The notes beneath the pieces were generated by a model that saw only the letters and a program-made list of their open reading frames with translations, was not told where the DNA came from and did not search any database. From NCBI GenBank assembly GCA_937916355.1, contig CALFTM010000021.1, positions 1 through 5,741 on the forward strand: 5,741 nt of DNA, in the 5' to 3' direction. Positions 5,222 through 5,741 of this stretch are shown here, one piece after another; position 1 is the stretch's first letter; each line of letters opens with the position of its first letter. This DNA is from an uncultured Bacteroidales bacterium (GTDB lineage: Bacteria > Bacteroidota > Bacteroidia > Bacteroidales > Paludibacteraceae). Both the position numbers and the translations under genes were made by a program.

Positions 5222-5741
5222 ATGTTAAACATAAGAAAATTTGAAGCAGAACTTTGGGAGTCGGCAGATTTGCTTCGGCAGGGTAGTAAGCTGACCAGTA
5301 GTCAGTATTGCATGCCTGTCCTTGCTTTGTTGTTTCTTCGTTATGCGTATAGTCGTTTCAAATTGGTGAAAGAAGAAATTCAACAAAATCGTCCGATGCG
5401 GGGCGGTCGTGCTATGCCGATAGAGAAAACAGACTTTGAGGCTAAAAGTGCTTTGTATCTTCCTCTTGAAGCTCAATACGACTATTTGGTAAACCTTCCT
5501 GAAAATATTGCTGAAGCAGGATTGGAGACAAAAGACGGACAACCTATAAACTCTCTCGGCGAGGCTGTGAATTACGCTATGCAATTGGTGGAGGAGCAGA
5601 GTGAACAACTGACGGGGATTTTGCCTAAAAGCTACACCATGTTTGCAGATGATTTGCTCGGCGATTTGTTGCGTATCTTCAACAATAAGACCATCGACGA
5701 GGTGGGTGGCGATGTGATTGGTCGTATCTATGAATATTTCC
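5222..5741 (+). CDS. hsdM: Type I restriction-modification DNA methylase subunit M, 5' part
   Basis: The frame is open from ATG at 5222 to the window end (173 codons), so the gene is incomplete here; whole HsdM proteins are roughly 500 residues or more. The start MLNIRKFEAELWESADLLRQG, the helix LTSSQYCMPVLALLFLRYA (24-42) and the KSYTMFADDLLGDLLRIFNN helix region (136-155) fit the HsdM N-terminal domain. DVIGRIYEYF (164-173) is the conserved entry to the N6-adenine methylase domain. The SAM motif and the NPPF/NPPY catalytic motif would lie beyond the edge. HsdM pairs with the specificity subunit HsdS to methylate adenine in a split recognition site and with HsdR to restrict; both would be expected further right. 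It follows mnmD after 165 bases and has its own promoter. Confidence 0.93.
   Translation, partial: MLNIRKFEAELWESADLLRQGSKLTSSQYCMPVLALLFLRYAYSRFKLVKEEIQQNRPMRGGRAMPIEKTDFEAKSALYLPLEAQYDYLVNLPENIAEAGLETKDGQPINSLGEAVNYAMQLVEEQSEQLTGILPKSYTMFADDLLGDLLRIFNNKTIDEVGGDVIGRIYEYF

Noticed and set aside
5225..5608. Minus-strand ORF of 127 codons
   Set aside because: Antisense shadow of hsdM, whose N-terminal motifs are clear on the + strand.

Overview
The window looks like a Bacteroidota (Bacteroidales-like) chromosome. The evidence is Bacteroidota-type promoter boxes (TAnnTTTG) before several genes, A/T-rich leaders without usable Shine-Dalgarno sites, signal peptides ending in ...A-Q, a stand-alone MnmD tRNA methyltransferase, and a C-terminal domain that resembles the gliding/type IX secretion protein GldM. 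Genus cannot be set from the sequence alone.

Layout: (i) 1-76 is the 3' end of a 5S rRNA gene and a strong intrinsic terminator, so the window starts at the end of a ribosomal RNA operon. (ii) 229-1113 is an exported protein with five exact 23-residue MORN repeats followed by a GldM-C-like domain. (iii) 1114-2189 looks like an accessory, partly decayed patch. It holds a 5'-truncated ADP-ribosyltransferase fragment (1250-1636, + strand), a terminator shared with a convergent small gene (1669-1977, - strand) that looks like an orphan immunity-type protein, and just upstream of that gene the last 29 codons of an otherwise missing minus-strand gene (2051-2140). (iv) 2190-4205 encodes a large inner-membrane protein with an exported N-terminal domain, four predicted membrane segments and a cytoplasmic part resembling TerB/DjlA folds. 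(v) 4388-5056 is mnmD. (vi) 5222-5741 is the start of a type I restriction-modification methylase gene (hsdM), cut by the window end.

The genes do not form one obvious operon. Candidate promoters precede the MORN gene, the minus-strand gene, the membrane protein, mnmD and hsdM, so most units are probably transcribed separately. The only candidate 'system' is the 1114-2189 patch, which reads as debris of toxin-immunity exchange, possibly together with the neighbouring membrane protein of unknown role. hsdM opens a restriction locus that continues outside the window. No intergenic stretch exceeds 300 bases. No tRNA, CRISPR array, complete insertion sequence or riboswitch was seen.
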